DNA of 64,000 nucleotides, taken from assembly GCF_024298825.1 (NCBI RefSeq), contig NZ_CP101153.1, forward strand, positions 62,001-126,000, read 5' to 3'. Of the stretch, positions 1 to 11,115 are shown one piece after another. A model generated the notes under the pieces. The model worked only from the letters and a program-made list of their open reading frames with translations. It ran no database searches and was not told the DNA's origin. This DNA is from Haloglomus salinum (GTDB lineage: Archaea > Halobacteriota > Halobacteria > Halobacteriales > Haloarculaceae). The position numbers were made by a program, and so were the translations under genes. Position 1 is the first letter of the stretch, and each line of letters starts with the position of its first letter.

Positions 1-1768
<1,768 letters not shown>

Positions 1769-1852
1769 GTTATTCCAGCAATCGAAAATGAAAATGGAAA
1801 CTAATAGAGTCACGTTGGAGTTCGACGCCGAATCGACGACGGAGGGCGAACG

Positions 1853-4384
1853 ATGAGTTCGGACGTCCCGGACGTCCCCGACGAGGTCGCGGAACGGGTC
1901 GAGAGCGTCCGCGTCGAGGACGAGATGGAGCAGTCGTACATCGACTACGCGATGAGCGTCATCGTCGGGCGTGCGCTGCCCGACGCGCGTGACGGCCTCA
2001 AACCCGTCCAGCGGCGCATCCTCTACGCGCTGCACGAGATGGGGGTCACGTCGAACTCGGGGCACCGCAAGTCCTCGAACGTGGTCGGGGAGACGATGGG
2101 TAACTACCACCCCCACGGCGACAGCGCCATCTACGACGCGCTGGCGCGGATGGCCCAGGACTTCTCCCTGCGCTACCCGCTCGTCGACGGACAGGGGAAC
2201 TTCGGGAGCATCGACGGTGACCCGCCCGCGGCGATGCGGTACACGGAGGCGCGGATGGCGCCGCTGGCCGAGGAGATGCTGGACGACATCGAGAAGGACA
2301 CCGTCGACTTCGAGGCCAACTACGACGACCGGCTCCAGGAGCCAGCGGTCCTGCCGGCTGCCCTCCCGAACCTGCTGCTGAACGGTGCCTCCGGTATCGC
2401 CGTCGGGATGAGTACGAACATCCCGCCGCACAACCTGGGCGAGGTCATCGACGCCTGCATCCACGTCATCGAGAACCCCGAGTGCCCCATCTCGGACCTC
2501 ATCGCGACGAAGGAGTCCGGCGGTCCCATCAAGGGCCCCGACTTCCCGACCGGCGCGCGTATCGTCGGCAAGGAGGGCGTCTACGACGCCTACACGACCG
2601 GCAAGGGCCGGGTCCGGGTCCGCGCGGAGTACGACGTCGAGCACAACGAGGGCGGGAAGGACCGCATCATCATCACCGCGTTCCCGTACCAGGAGAACAA
2701 GGCGCGCCGCATCGAGCGCATCGCGGACGACGTCAACGAGGGGAAGATAGAGGGCATCACGGACATCCGCGACGAGTCCGACCGGGACGGGGTCCGTGTC
2801 GTCATCGAGCTGAAGCGCGGCGCGAACACGGAGGTCGTCGAGAACCAGCTCGTCGAGCGCCACCTCGAGGGGACCTTCGGCGTCAACTGCGTCGCGCTCG
2901 TCGACGGCCAGCCCCAGCGGCTCGACCTCAAGCGGATGCTGGAGGTGTACGTCGACCACCGCCGCGAGGTGGTGCGCCGGCGCTCCGAGTTCGAACTCGC
3001 GGAGGCCGAGGACCGCGCGCACATCCTCGAGGGCCGGCTGCAGGCGTTGCAGAACGTCGACGAGGTCGTCGAACTCATCCGGAACAGTGAGGACCGGAAC
3101 GCAGCCATCGAAGCCCTCCAGACCGACGAGGACGCGCTCGGCTTCACGCTCAGCGAGGCGCAGGCCGAGCACATCGTCCGGATGCAGCTCGGGTCGCTGA
3201 CCTCGATGGAGGCCGCCGACGTCGAGACGGAGTACGAGGAGGTCACGGCCGAGATCGAGCGCCTCGAGACCATCCTCGGCTCGCAGGCGGAACTCGACCG
3301 CGTCGTCACGGAGGAGCTGGAGGAGATGAAGGAGAAGTACGACGACGAGCGCCGGACGAGCTTCATGGAGGACGTGGGCTCGGTCACGCGCGAGGACCTC
3401 ATCCCCGAGGAGGACGTGGTCGTCGTCGTCACGGAGGAGGACTACGTCAAGCGGATGCCCCTCGACGACTTCGACCCGCAGCACCGCGGCGGGAAGGGTA
3501 TCATCGGCGTCCGCCCGAAGGACGGGGACCGCGTCGCAACCGTCTTCGAGGCCAACACCCACGACTACCTGCTCTGCTTCACCAGCAAGGGGCAGGTCTA
3601 CCGGTTGAAGACCTACGAGATTCCCGAGATGGGCCGGACCGCACGCGGCACGTCGGCCCAGCAGGTGCTGGACCTCGACGGTGACGAGGAGATCAACGCC
3701 GTCGTCGACCTCGAGGACCTCGACGAGGAGGACTTCCTCGCGATGGTCACGCGGAACGGCTACGTCAAGCGGACGGAGGTCGGCGCCTTCGAGAACGTCC
3801 ACTCGGGCGGCATTCGCGCTATCAAGCTGGAGGACGGCGACAGCCTCGCCGACGTCGAGGTGACGGACGGCGAGATGGACCTCGTCATCGCCAGCCGGCA
3901 GGGGATGACCATCCGCTTCGACGAGGACGAAGCCCGCTCGATGGGTCGGACGGCCCGCGGCGTGAACGGCATCAAGCTCCAGGACGGTGACGAGGTGGCC
4001 GGGCTCGTCGCCACCCACGACGAGGACGAGCGCGCGCTGTTGACCGTCACCCGGCAGGGGTACGGCAAGCGCACGCGGCTCGCGGAGTACCGCCGGCAGT
4101 CCCGCTACGGGAAGGGACTCATCGACATCAAGACGACCGAGCGTAACGGCCAGGTCGTCTCCGTCAACGCCGTCACGGACGACGACGGGCTGGTCATCAT
4201 GAGCGAGAGCGGCCAGATAATGCGGACCCACGTCGACGAGGTGTCGATGCAGGGCCGCAACACGATGGGCGTCGTCGTGATGCGCCTCGACGATGACGAC
4301 TGGGTCGCGAGCGTCGACACCATCCCCGCGGCCGACAACGACCCCGACGCCGAGGACGACCCGACGGCCGACGCCGACGAGTAA
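1853..4384 (+). CDS. gyrA: DNA gyrase subunit A
   Basis: This is the DNA breakage-reunion subunit of gyrase, 843 aa. The catalytic tyrosine is Tyr130 in AAMRYTEAR. The quinolone-determining helix reads [11 protein letters not shown], with Ser91 and Asp95 at the positions that are Ser83 and Asp87 in E. coli, so the sensitive-type residues are retained. A GyrA box (QHRGGKG, about residue 542) opens the C-terminal beta-pinwheel, whose later blades carry GRTARG and related repeats. This argues for true gyrase rather than topoisomerase IV. The C-terminus is an acidic tail. The ATG at 1853 is preceded by a GGAGG Shine-Dalgarno sequence about 8 bases upstream. It is probably co-transcribed with gyrB. 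Confidence 0.97.
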   Translation: MSSDVPDVPDEVAERVESVRVEDEMEQSYIDYAMSVIVGRALPDARDGLKPVQRRILYALHEMGVTSNSGHRKSSNVVGETMGNYHPHGDSAIYDALARMAQDFSLRYPLVDGQGNFGSIDGDPPAAMRYTEARMAPLAEEMLDDIEKDTVDFEANYDDRLQEPAVLPAALPNLLLNGASGIAVGMSTNIPPHNLGEVIDACIHVIENPECPISDLIATKESGGPIKGPDFPTGARIVGKEGVYDAYTTGKGRVRVRAEYDVEHNEGGKDRIIITAFPYQENKARRIERIADDVNEGKIEGITDIRDESDRDGVRVVIELKRGANTEVVENQLVERHLEGTFGVNCVALVDGQPQRLDLKRMLEVYVDHRREVVRRRSEFELAEAEDRAHILEGRLQALQNVDEVVELIRNSEDRNAAIEALQTDEDALGFTLSEAQAEHIVRMQLGSLTSMEAADVETEYEEVTAEIERLETILGSQAELDRVVTEELEEMKEKYDDERRTSFMEDVGSVTREDLIPEEDVVVVVTEEDYVKRMPLDDFDPQHRGGKGIIGVRPKDGDRVATVFEANTHDYLLCFTSKGQVYRLKTYEIPEMGRTARGTSAQQVLDLDGDEEINAVVDLEDLDEEDFLAMVTRNGYVKRTEVGAFENVHSGGIRAIKLEDGDSLADVEVTDGEMDLVIASRQGMTIRFDEDEARSMGRTARGVNGIKLQDGDEVAGLVATHDEDERALLTVTRQGYGKRTRLAEYRRQSRYGKGLIDIKTTERNGQVVSVNAVTDDDGLVIMSESGQIMRTHVDEVSMQGRNTMGVVVMRLDDDDWVASVDTIPAADNDPDAEDDPTADADE

Positions 4385-4428
4385 CCCCGCCGTCCACGGG
4401 TTCCGGTCGTGGCAGCCGCCCCGACCGC

Positions 4429-4851
4429 CTACTCTTCGCCGTCGTTGTAGAACCGTTCGTCGAGCGCCCGCTGTGCCTCGTCGTCGTCCTCGTACCGCTC
4501 GTCGAGGGCCGCCTGGCTCGGGGCCGTCTCCGCCTCGCCAGCGACGCGGTCGACGCGCAGCTGGGTCCGTTCCTCGCTGAGGCCGAGGCTCTCGGCCATC
4601 CGGCGCTCGACCTCCTCGGGGTCGTCGGCCTGCGAGCCGACCTTCCGGGCGATGAGGAACAGCCCGAATCCGACCGCGGCGAACAGGACTGACAGGGCAC
4701 CGATAGCGACGAGCGCCCCGGTCTCGCCCCCGACCAGCAGTGCGCCGACCAGCGCCACGAGCACGACGACGAGCACCGCGCCGGCAGCGACGAGCGCCGC
4801 GCTCGCCCGGTCGGCGGCGGCCGCACCGTTCGTTCCTGCGTCTCCGGTCAC
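4429..4851 (-). CDS. Small two-helix membrane protein of unknown function
   Basis: This is a 140-aa protein that I do not recognise. Two long hydrophobic segments (roughly residues 17-42 and 46-74 from the chosen start) are followed by a charged, acidic cytoplasmic-type tail rich in Glu, Asp and Arg, with EEVERRMAESLGLSEE and ALDERYEDDDEAQ. I chose the GTG at 4851. The longer frame from 4959 would run over the start of the divergent methyltransferase, and its extra residues look unlike coding sequence. It converges on gyrA with 44 bp between stop codons. A structural or regulatory membrane role is possible, but nothing in the sequence decides it. Confidence 0.72.
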   Translation of the reverse strand: MTGDAGTNGAAAADRASAALVAAGAVLVVVLVALVGALLVGGETGALVAIGALSVLFAAVGFGLFLIARKVGSQADDPEEVERRMAESLGLSEERTQLRVDRVAGEAETAPSQAALDERYEDDDEAQRALDERFYNDGEE

Positions 4852-4948
4852 AGCCGGACACAGGGACTGCCACCTCAAAACGCTGGCCCCCGCGGTCCCG
4901 CGACCCGCGACCGGCAGACCCTTGCTCGACGCGAGCGCCCGGGCGACC

Positions 4949-5608
4949 GTGACGGACATCCAGTCCCAGTCGCACGCGGACCGCGTGTACGACTGGTGGA
5001 GCCAGCACCCGGGGCTGTTCGACCTGTTCGCGGGCGCCGCGTTCTTCGGACACTACCGCGACCTCCGCGAGACGGCCGTCGCCCGCCTCGACATCGCGCC
5101 GGACGACCGCGTGCTGGACCTCGCCTGCGGGACGGGCCCGAACGTCCCGTTGCTCGTCGACCGGGCGGGCGAGGAGGGCATGGTCCTCGGCTTCGACCAC
5201 TCGCGCGGGATGGTCGCGGCCGCCCGCGACCGGGGCCGCGAGGGCAAGTACGCAGCCGTCCGCGTCGCTCGGGCGGACGCGGGCAACCTGCCGCTCCCCG
5301 ACGACGCGATGGACGCGGCGCTCTGCACCCTCTCGCTGTCGGCCATCCCCGACCACCTCGCGGCCATCCAGGAGCTCCGGCGGGTCGTCCGGCCCGGCGG
5401 CCGCGTCGTCGTTCTCGACGCCCAGCCGTACCAGTCGGGGCCGATGCGCCTGTTCAACCCACTCGTCAACTACGTCTCCGCGGTCGCGACGAACTGGTAC
5501 CCCGACCGCCACCTCCCGACGGACCTCCGTGCGGCGTTCGGGGCCGACCGGGTGGACGTGGACCTGTACAACGGTGGGACGGCGTTCGTGGCGACGGCCG
5601 AAATATAG
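4949..5608 (+). CDS. Class I SAM-dependent methyltransferase
   Basis: This is a 219-aa methyltransferase of the UbiE/Methyltransf_11 type. Motif I, VLDLACGTGPNVPLL, forms the SAM-binding loop. The acidic residue after the second strand is in GFDHSRGM. Post-I motifs follow as DAGNLPLPDDAMDA and the RRVVRPGGRVVVLD strand typical of this family. The substrate is not evident; small lipophilic or quinone-like acceptors are common in the family. The GTG at 4949 gives MTDIQSQSHADRVYDWW, a usual start for these proteins; the longer open frame upstream overlaps the divergent gene and is out of character. An AT-rich stretch follows the stop. Confidence 0.88.
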   Translation: MTDIQSQSHADRVYDWWSQHPGLFDLFAGAAFFGHYRDLRETAVARLDIAPDDRVLDLACGTGPNVPLLVDRAGEEGMVLGFDHSRGMVAAARDRGREGKYAAVRVARADAGNLPLPDDAMDAALCTLSLSAIPDHLAAIQELRRVVRPGGRVVVLDAQPYQSGPMRLFNPLVNYVSAVATNWYPDRHLPTDLRAAFGADRVDVDLYNGGTAFVATAEI

Positions 5609-5696
5609 CTATAGGCCGATATATTTCAAATATGGCTAAATTACACCCCATATATCGCACCCATATTTGATATTGGAGAACTCGGTTGGGTAGTGC

Positions 5697-5868
5697 ATAC
5701 CGCGCGAGCAGGGCGGGACTCCGTCCCGCTTGCAGTCGGACGTAGTCCGACGACGAAGCGAGCGCGGTTTCACCGGCGGCGAACGAAGTGAGCCGCCGGC
5801 CTTTTTCTGAACGTTTTTGCTGCGAGTGGTTCGGCGGCTTCGCCGCCGAACCCGAGCAGGAAAAAGCT
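5697..5868 (-). repeat. Three-palindrome 3' element, copy A (downstream of arginase)
   Basis: Read on the minus strand, this element starts directly after the arginase TAG stop with AGCTTTTTCC, then CTCGGG, a first GC-rich palindrome (GGCGGC loop GCCGCC), the core GCAAAAACGTTCAGAAAAA (forward 5797-5820), a second palindrome, GGTGAAAC (forward 5767-5774 region), and a long third palindrome set with CGCGC ends. Copies at 9,800 and 15,810 share the order and the unpaired cores, but their stems differ in sequence. The T-run after the stop could terminate transcription. Its function as a unit is unknown. Confidence 0.75.
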
Positions 5869-6768
5869 CTATATGATACGCTTCCCGAGCGCGCTCGCGA
5901 CCAGTTCGACCCCGAGTTCTGCGGTCCGGTTGAGTTCGTCGAGGATGGGGTTGACCTCGACGAGTTCCATCGAGACGAGCAGGTCGCGATGCTCGGCGAT
6001 CTCCTCCATCGCGGCGTGGGCTTCGCGGTAGGTGGCGCCGCCCCGGACCGGCGTCCCGACGCCGGGTGCCTCGTCCGGGTCGAGGAAGTCCATGTCCAGC
6101 GAGGCGTGGAAGCCGTCGGTCCCCCCGGTCGCCACGTCGACGGCCTCGTCAGCGATGGCCGGGAGCCCCCGGTGGTCGATGTCGCTCATCGTGTAGACGG
6201 TCAGGTCGGACTGGGCGAGGGCATCGCGCTCGGCGTCGTCGAGGTCCCGGATGCCGACGAGGACGACGTTCTCGGGGTCGATACCGGCACGGGCCCAGTC
6301 GTGGTCGGCGAACTCGCCGACACCGAGTGCGGCCGCGAGGCTCATCCCGTGGACGTTGCCGGAGGGCGTCGTCGAGGGGGTGTTGTAGTCGCCGTGTGCA
6401 TCGAACCAGACGACGCCGAGGTCACGGTCGCGCGCGGCGCCGCCCATCGAGCCGATGGCGATGGAGTGGTCGCCACCGAGGACGAGCGGAAGCCGGCCGT
6501 CGTCGACCGCGTCGGCCACCTCGTCCGCGAGCACGGTACAGACCTCCCGCGTCTCGTCGAGGAACTTCGCGCTGTCGCCGTACTCCCCGCCGGTCCCGTC
6601 GTGGGTCTCGGGGCGAGGGACCGGCAGGTCACCGCGGTCCGCACAGGGGTGGCCTGCAGCCTCGATGTCGTCGGCGAGCCCGGCGTACCGGATGGCCGAC
6701 GGCCCCATGTCCACGCCACGCCGGTCGGCGCCGAGGTCCATGGGAACGCCGATGAGTCGAACGTTCAT
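5869..6768 (-). CDS. rocF: Arginase (ureohydrolase family)
   Basis: This 299-aa ureohydrolase hydrolyses L-arginine to ornithine and urea, a dinuclear Mn2+ reaction in the cytoplasm. Metal ligands are visible in GGDHS (Asp100, His101), FDAHGD (Asp123, His125, Asp127) and SLDMDFLDP (Asp225, Asp227). The C-terminal TAELGVELVASALGKRI is more typical of RocF-type arginase than of agmatinase or formimidoylglutamase, so arginase is the preferred reading. Substrate identity is an inference from family resemblance. The ATG at 6768 is the first plausible start. The gene stands alone, 67 bp from the sugar epimerase gene on the same strand, and copy A of the structured repeat follows its stop codon. Confidence 0.87.
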   Translation of the reverse strand: MNVRLIGVPMDLGADRRGVDMGPSAIRYAGLADDIEAAGHPCADRGDLPVPRPETHDGTGGEYGDSAKFLDETREVCTVLADEVADAVDDGRLPLVLGGDHSIAIGSMGGAARDRDLGVVWFDAHGDYNTPSTTPSGNVHGMSLAAALGVGEFADHDWARAGIDPENVVLVGIRDLDDAERDALAQSDLTVYTMSDIDHRGLPAIADEAVDVATGGTDGFHASLDMDFLDPDEAPGVGTPVRGGATYREAHAAMEEIAEHRDLLVSMELVEVNPILDELNRTAELGVELVASALGKRII

Positions 6769-6835
6769 GCTCGGCGGTCGAGTCCCTCCGGCATAGGGTT
6801 GTGGTCATGCGCGCCGCGAGAACGCCGCGGCCCTG

Positions 6836-7753
6836 CTACTGGTACTGTGAACAGACGCGTTCGAGGCCCTCGTCGAAGGAAATCTCGGGTTCCCAGCCCG
6901 TCGCCGCCTGCATCTTCGAGGGGTCGGCCATCGTGTCGTGGACGTAGACGTCCTCGGGGATCTGGTTCTCGGCGTACACCGGCTCGACATCCGCCCCGAG
7001 TTCGTCGTTGAGGCGGTCGACCAGCTCGTTCAGCGAGTAGGACTCGCCAGTCCCGAGGTTGTAGATACCCTGGAGGTCGTGGTCCGCGGCGAGTTCGATG
7101 CCGCGGACGATGTCGTCGACGTGGGTGAAATCGCGGGTCTGCGTGCCGTCGCCCCAGATTTCGGGCCGCTCGCCGTTCGCGATGGCGTCGGCGAACTGCG
7201 CGATGAGGTTGGCGTACTCGCCCTTGTGTTCCTCGGCGCCGCCGAAGCCCTGGTAGACCGAGAAGAAGCGCAGCCCGCACGTGGTAAGCCCGTAGTGGTG
7301 GTTGAAGTACTCGGCGTACCGCTCGCGGGCGAGTTTCGAGGCCTCGTAGCCCGTTCGTGCGGTCACCTCCATGTCCTCCGGCGACGGTTCGGTCCGGTCG
7401 CCGTAGATAGACGAGGTCGTGGCGTAGACGACGTGGTCACAGCCGTCCTGCCGGGCCTGGTCGACGGTGTTGACGAAGCCCTCGATGTTGACGCGGGCGC
7501 CGCGGGCAGGGTCCTCCTCGTGCATGAAGTACGAGGAGAGTGCCGCGAGGTGGAACACGACGTCGACGTCGGTCGGAAGGTCGTCGTCGAGCACCGAGCC
7601 CTCGACGAACTCGACACCGTCGTCGAGGTTCTCCGGCGTGCCGAGATAGCCGTCGTCGAGCGCGATGACCTCGTTGTCCGTGGCGAGCCGGTTCGCCAGG
7701 TTCGACCCGATGAACCCCGCACCACCAGTCACCAGCACACGGTTCCCGTGCAT
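6836..7753 (-). CDS. NAD-dependent nucleotide-sugar epimerase/dehydratase
   Basis: This is a 305-aa extended short-chain dehydrogenase/reductase of the GalE-like group. The Rossmann glycine motif is GGAGFIGS (residues 10-17). The catalytic Tyr-x3-Lys pair is YEASK (Tyr136, Lys140), with an upstream serine in TTSSIYG. Mid-protein RFFSVYQGFGG and DFTHVDDIVRG are standard substrate-loop and HVDD motifs. It probably interconverts UDP-sugars for surface glycan or S-layer N-glycosylation, but the particular sugar cannot be read from the sequence. The start at 7753 fits the family length. It diverges from the winged-helix gene at 7872, so the 118-bp gap holds both promoters. Confidence 0.88.
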   Translation of the reverse strand: MHGNRVLVTGGAGFIGSNLANRLATDNEVIALDDGYLGTPENLDDGVEFVEGSVLDDDLPTDVDVVFHLAALSSYFMHEEDPARGARVNIEGFVNTVDQARQDGCDHVVYATTSSIYGDRTEPSPEDMEVTARTGYEASKLARERYAEYFNHHYGLTTCGLRFFSVYQGFGGAEEHKGEYANLIAQFADAIANGERPEIWGDGTQTRDFTHVDDIVRGIELAADHDLQGIYNLGTGESYSLNELVDRLNDELGADVEPVYAENQIPEDVYVHDTMADPSKMQAATGWEPEISFDEGLERVCSQYQ

Positions 7754-7838
7754 ACCGGAGGGGCCGCGTCCGCGCGCAAAGACGTGTCGGTCCCGTGCCG
7801 GCTGTCCGTCTGTCCGCCGCTGGCCACCTCACCACCGG

Positions 7839-7846
7839 ATTTATGC
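7839..7846 (+). promoter_or_regulatory. TATA box for the winged-helix gene at 7872
   Basis: ATTTATGC lies about 28 nt before the ATG at 7872, the spacing expected when transcription begins at or next to the start codon (leaderless mRNA). Confidence 0.6.
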
Positions 7847-7871
7847 GAAACGATGGTGAACTGTCCGTTAC

Positions 7872-8405
7872 ATGTCGTCCATCGAGCTCACCCCCAGTCA
7901 GAAGGCGATTCTCCAGGAACTCGTCAATCTCTACCGGGAGTCCGAAACCGCCGTCAAGGGGGAGGACATCGCGGACCGGGTCGACCGCAACCCGGGCACC
8001 ATCCGCAACCAGATGCAGTCGCTGAAAGCCCTCCAGCTCGTAGAGGGGGTACCAGGCCCCAAAGGGGGGTACAAGCCGACCGCCGGAGCGTACGAGGCAC
8101 TCCAGATCGAGGATATGGAGCAGGCCGCCGACGTGCCGTTCTTCCACGACGACGAACCCGTCGAGGGCGCCAACGTCCAGGAGATCGACCTCACCAGCGT
8201 CCACCACCCGGAGCTGTGTCGCGCGGAGATCCGCATGCAGGGCTCCATCTCCGAGTTCCACGAGGGCGACCCCATCCAGGTCGGCCCGACACCGCTCTCG
8301 AAGCTCGTCATCGAGGGGACCCTCGAGGGGAAGGACGACACCAACAACACGCTCATCATCACCATCGACGATATGCGGGCCCCTGCCGAGGAGCCCGCGC
8401 ACTGA
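7872..8405 (+). CDS. Winged-helix DNA-binding protein (Rrf2/TrmB-like regulator)
   Basis: This is a 177-aa predicted transcription regulator. Residues about 1-75 form a winged helix: TPSQKAILQELVNLY, then a recognition-type helix in DRVDRNPGTIRNQMQSLKALQLVEG, with a GGYKPT wing. The C-terminal half (VQEIDLTSVHHPELCRAEIRM onward) is a beta-rich domain that I cannot name. It may sense a ligand, and conserved-looking His and Cys residues (VHHPELC) could bind a metal. It is divergent from the epimerase gene and followed by an FAD oxidoreductase with its own promoter. The target genes are unknown. The ATG follows a well-placed TATA box, which supports the start. Confidence 0.75.
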   Translation: MSSIELTPSQKAILQELVNLYRESETAVKGEDIADRVDRNPGTIRNQMQSLKALQLVEGVPGPKGGYKPTAGAYEALQIEDMEQAADVPFFHDDEPVEGANVQEIDLTSVHHPELCRAEIRMQGSISEFHEGDPIQVGPTPLSKLVIEGTLEGKDDTNNTLIITIDDMRAPAEEPAH

Positions 8406-8601
8406 CGGTCTCGGCACCGCTCGAGAGGGGGTTCATCCCTCACCACGGCCCGTTCCTCCGCCACGCGCCAGGCCCCGAGAGGGTCATTCGGCGCCCGTCA
8501 ATCGACGGGCGTCGTTTCAGCCACGTATCAACGACCCAGTCTATCGAGGCCGATTCGGCCGCGTTACCTCGTCACACCCCCACACGAGGGCGAATCAACA
8601 C

Positions 8602-8609
8602 CTTTGTAT
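8602..8609 (+). promoter_or_regulatory. TATA-like box for the FAD oxidoreductase
   Basis: CTTTGTAT is centred about 27 nt before the ATG at 8633, consistent with a leaderless transcript and with choosing that ATG over the long upstream open frame. Confidence 0.5.
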
Positions 8610-8632
8610 CCGGGCGACGCCGACCCACGAAC

Positions 8633-9799
8633 ATGACAGAGGACGTCGTCGTGCTCGGCTCCGGTTACGCCGGCACGGGCGCGGTAATGAGTCTCGAAGA
8701 CGAACTGAACGGCGAGGCCGACGTGACGTGGATCTCCGACGTCCCGCACCACCTTGTGCTCCACGAGTCCCACCGCTGCATCCGGGACCCGTCGGTCCAG
8801 GACAAGATCACCTTCGACTGCGAGGACATCGCCGGTTCGGCCACCCGCTTCGTCCAGGGCACGGTCGAGAACGTCGAGCCCGACGAGCGGACCATCGACC
8901 TGGCCGACGGCTCCACGGTCGACTACGACTACCTCGTCGTCGGCTTCGGCTCCCGGACCGCGTTCTTCGGCATCGACGGCCTCAAAGAGCACTCGCTCAC
9001 GCTCAAGAGCCTCGACGACGCCCTCGAGGTCCACGAGGAGGTCAAGGAGGCCGCCCGGCAGGCCTCGCGCAACGACCCCGCGCAGGTCGTCGTCGGCGGC
9101 GCCGGCCTCTCGGGTATCCAGTCGGCCGGCGAGATCGCGGAGTTCCGCGACCGCCACCGCGCCCCGATAGATATCCACCTCGTCGAGGGGCTGGACAACG
9201 TCTTCCCCAACAACGACCCCGTCGTGCAGGCCAAGCTCCACAACCTGCTCGAAGACGCCGACGTCAACATCATGACCGGCGAGTTCATCGGCGAGGTCGA
9301 CGAGGAGACCGTCTACGTCGGTGACGATACGGAACTGGACTACGACGTCCTGCTCTGGACCGGCGGCATCACGGGCCGCGAGCCGGCCGCGAACACCGAC
9401 CTTGACCAGGACGAGCGCTCGCACCGCATCCACGCTGCCTCGGACTTCCAGACCGACGACGAGCGCGTCTTCGCGCTCGGCGACGCCGCCCTGGTCGACC
9501 AGGGCGAGAACCCCGCTCCCCCGACCGCGCAGGCCGCGTGGCAGGCCGCCGAGGTCGTCGGCGAGAACGTCGCCCGCACCATCCGCGGCCAGCCCCTCGA
9601 GGAGTGGCGCTACAAGGACAAGGGTACCCTCATCTCCGTCGGCGACGACGCCGTCGCGCACAACGTGATGGGTGTCAAGGCCGTCTCGCGGACGTTCGGC
9701 GGCCCGCTCGCCGAGACCCTGAAGAAAGGCGTCGCCGCCCGCTGGATCAACGACGTGGCCGGGCCTATCGCGGCAGCGAAGGCCTGGCCCGACATGTAG
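8633..9799 (+). CDS. FAD-dependent pyridine nucleotide-disulfide-type oxidoreductase (type II NADH dehydrogenase-like)
   Basis: This 388-aa flavoprotein belongs to the NDH-2/sulfide:quinone reductase-like group. The N-terminal FAD Rossmann motif is VVVLGSGYAGTG. A central NAD(P)H-binding motif, VVVGGAGLSGIQSAGEIAE, follows at about residues 154-172. The FAD ribityl Asp is in VFALGDAAL. No redox disulfide of the glutathione-reductase type is apparent, as expected for NDH-2-like enzymes. It probably passes electrons from NADH to membrane quinone; hydrophobic and amphipathic C-terminal residues could dock on the membrane. The ATG at 8633 was chosen because the TATA-like box sits 27 nt upstream. 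Copy B of the structured repeat begins right after the stop codon. Confidence 0.87.
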   Translation: MTEDVVVLGSGYAGTGAVMSLEDELNGEADVTWISDVPHHLVLHESHRCIRDPSVQDKITFDCEDIAGSATRFVQGTVENVEPDERTIDLADGSTVDYDYLVVGFGSRTAFFGIDGLKEHSLTLKSLDDALEVHEEVKEAARQASRNDPAQVVVGGAGLSGIQSAGEIAEFRDRHRAPIDIHLVEGLDNVFPNNDPVVQAKLHNLLEDADVNIMTGEFIGEVDEETVYVGDDTELDYDVLLWTGGITGREPAANTDLDQDERSHRIHAASDFQTDDERVFALGDAALVDQGENPAPPTAQAAWQAAEVVGENVARTIRGQPLEEWRYKDKGTLISVGDDAVAHNVMGVKAVSRTFGGPLAETLKKGVAARWINDVAGPIAAAKAWPDM

Positions 9800-9945
9800 A
9801 GCTTTTTTCCGACTCGGGTGGCCTTGCCCTCGCCTGCGGCGAGCGCTGCGGCCACCACTCGTCGCAAAAAACGTTCAGAAAAAGGCCGCCCTCCGGCCCT
9901 TCGGGCCTCCGGGCGGTGAAACGCGCGCCTCCGGCGCGCGTACGT
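9800..9945 (+). repeat. Three-palindrome 3' element, copy B (downstream of FAD oxidoreductase)
   Basis: Directly after the TAG stop comes AGCTTTTTTCC, CTCGGG, a palindrome (GTGGCC...GGCCAC enclosing CTCGC...GCGAG), the core GCAAAAAACGTTCAGAAAAA (9864-9883), GGCCG, a second palindrome built on CCGGCCCTTCGGGCC, GGTGAAACGCGC (9915-9926) and a third short palindrome GCGCCTCCGGCGC. Order and unpaired segments match copies A and C while the stem sequences differ. Confidence 0.78.
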
Positions 9946-10000
9946 ACTTCTCGATTGCTGCTGTCGGCGCCTCTTTCACTCCGGCACTCGCAGAGCGCCC

Positions 10001-10915
10001 ATGCCACCTCGTCTCTCCACCGACGCCTCGCTCATCCGCGACCCGGGTGTCGAATCCGTCTACCGCGACATCGACGGCCTCGAACTCCACGCCGTCGTCG
10101 CTGGCGACCCGGACGACCCGCTCGTCGTCCTGCACCACGGCTTCCCCGAGTTCTGGTGGGGCTGGGCCGACTACATCCGGCCGCTCGCCGACGCGGGCTA
10201 TCGTGTCCTCGTGCCGGACGGTCGGGGCTACAACCTGAGCGAGACGCCCGACGACGTGGCCGACTACAGCGCGGACCGGCTCTCGGCCGACCTGCAGGGC
10301 TGGGTCGAGAGCGAGGGCCGGGCGTCGGCCCACGTCGTCGGGCACGACTGGGGAGCCGCTGTCGCGTGGGACGCCGCCCTCCGGCATCCCGATGTGGTCG
10401 ACCGGCTCGTGACCATCAACGTCCCGCACCCGGCGGCGTTCGCGGGCGCCCTGATGCCGAGTCGCGAGCGCTGGAAGCTCAACCTCCGGCAGTGGCGCCG
10501 GAGCTGGTACATCCTCTTCTTCCAGCTCCCGAGGGTCCCGGAGTGGCTCAACCGCCGCGACGACTACGAGGGGATGGCCCGCTTCCTCCGGCAGGCCTCG
10601 CCCGGAACGTTCTCCGACGCCGACATGGACCGCTACCGGGCGGCGTGGAGCCGGCCCGGAGCCCTGAAAGCGATGCTGGACTGGTACCGCGCGGCCGTCC
10701 AGCACCGGCCCGACCTGCCCGGCATCACCGTCGAACAGCCGACACTCGTCGTCTGGGGCGAGCAGGACGACGCGCTCCTGCCCGAGTTGGCCGAGCAGAG
10801 CGTCGGCTTCTGCGCGGACGGTCGGCTGGAGACGTTCCCCGAGGCGAGCCACTGGGTGACCCACGAGCGACCGGAGGCGGTGACGGAGCTGATTCTGGAG
10901 CACCTGGAAGAGTAG
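10001..10915 (+). CDS. Alpha/beta hydrolase, epoxide-hydrolase-like
   Basis: This is a 304-aa alpha/beta-hydrolase. The oxyanion-hole motif is LHHGFPEFWWGW. The nucleophile elbow is VVGHDWGAA with Asp116 in place of Ser, which is typical of epoxide hydrolases and haloalkane dehalogenases. The general base is His284 in EASHWVTHE. The HGFPE signature and the cap-domain tyrosine-containing stretch favour epoxide hydrolase over dehalogenase. It would open an epoxide to a diol; the substrate is unknown. The ATG at 10001 follows repeat copy B. No strong TATA box is visible, so the promoter may lie within or just after the repeat. An AT-rich tail with a T-run follows the stop. Confidence 0.85.
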   Translation: MPPRLSTDASLIRDPGVESVYRDIDGLELHAVVAGDPDDPLVVLHHGFPEFWWGWADYIRPLADAGYRVLVPDGRGYNLSETPDDVADYSADRLSADLQGWVESEGRASAHVVGHDWGAAVAWDAALRHPDVVDRLVTINVPHPAAFAGALMPSRERWKLNLRQWRRSWYILFFQLPRVPEWLNRRDDYEGMARFLRQASPGTFSDADMDRYRAAWSRPGALKAMLDWYRAAVQHRPDLPGITVEQPTLVVWGEQDDALLPELAEQSVGFCADGRLETFPEASHWVTHERPEAVTELILEHLEE

Positions 10916-11115
10916 CGGATTATTCTCCTGCGAGATATTTTTCTGTAGAATTCTGGATTTAATGCACATATAGGCTTCTTTCGAAGGATATATTCGGAGT
11001 CCGCGGTGACGAGCCCAGCAGCTCCTGTCCACGGAGCGTCGAAAGAAACGGAGTGTCGGTCAGCAGACGGTTCGAGGCGCGGTCGGTGGGAGGGGTGCTG
11101 TGGCGGTGGCCGACT

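Noticed and set aside
6938-8632. A long plus-strand open frame that runs into the FAD oxidoreductase
   Set aside because: It is antisense to the epimerase gene and lies in another frame of the winged-helix gene. Its composition is Val/Asp/Gly-rich shadow sequence typical of GC-rich DNA; only the part from 8633 is a real gene.
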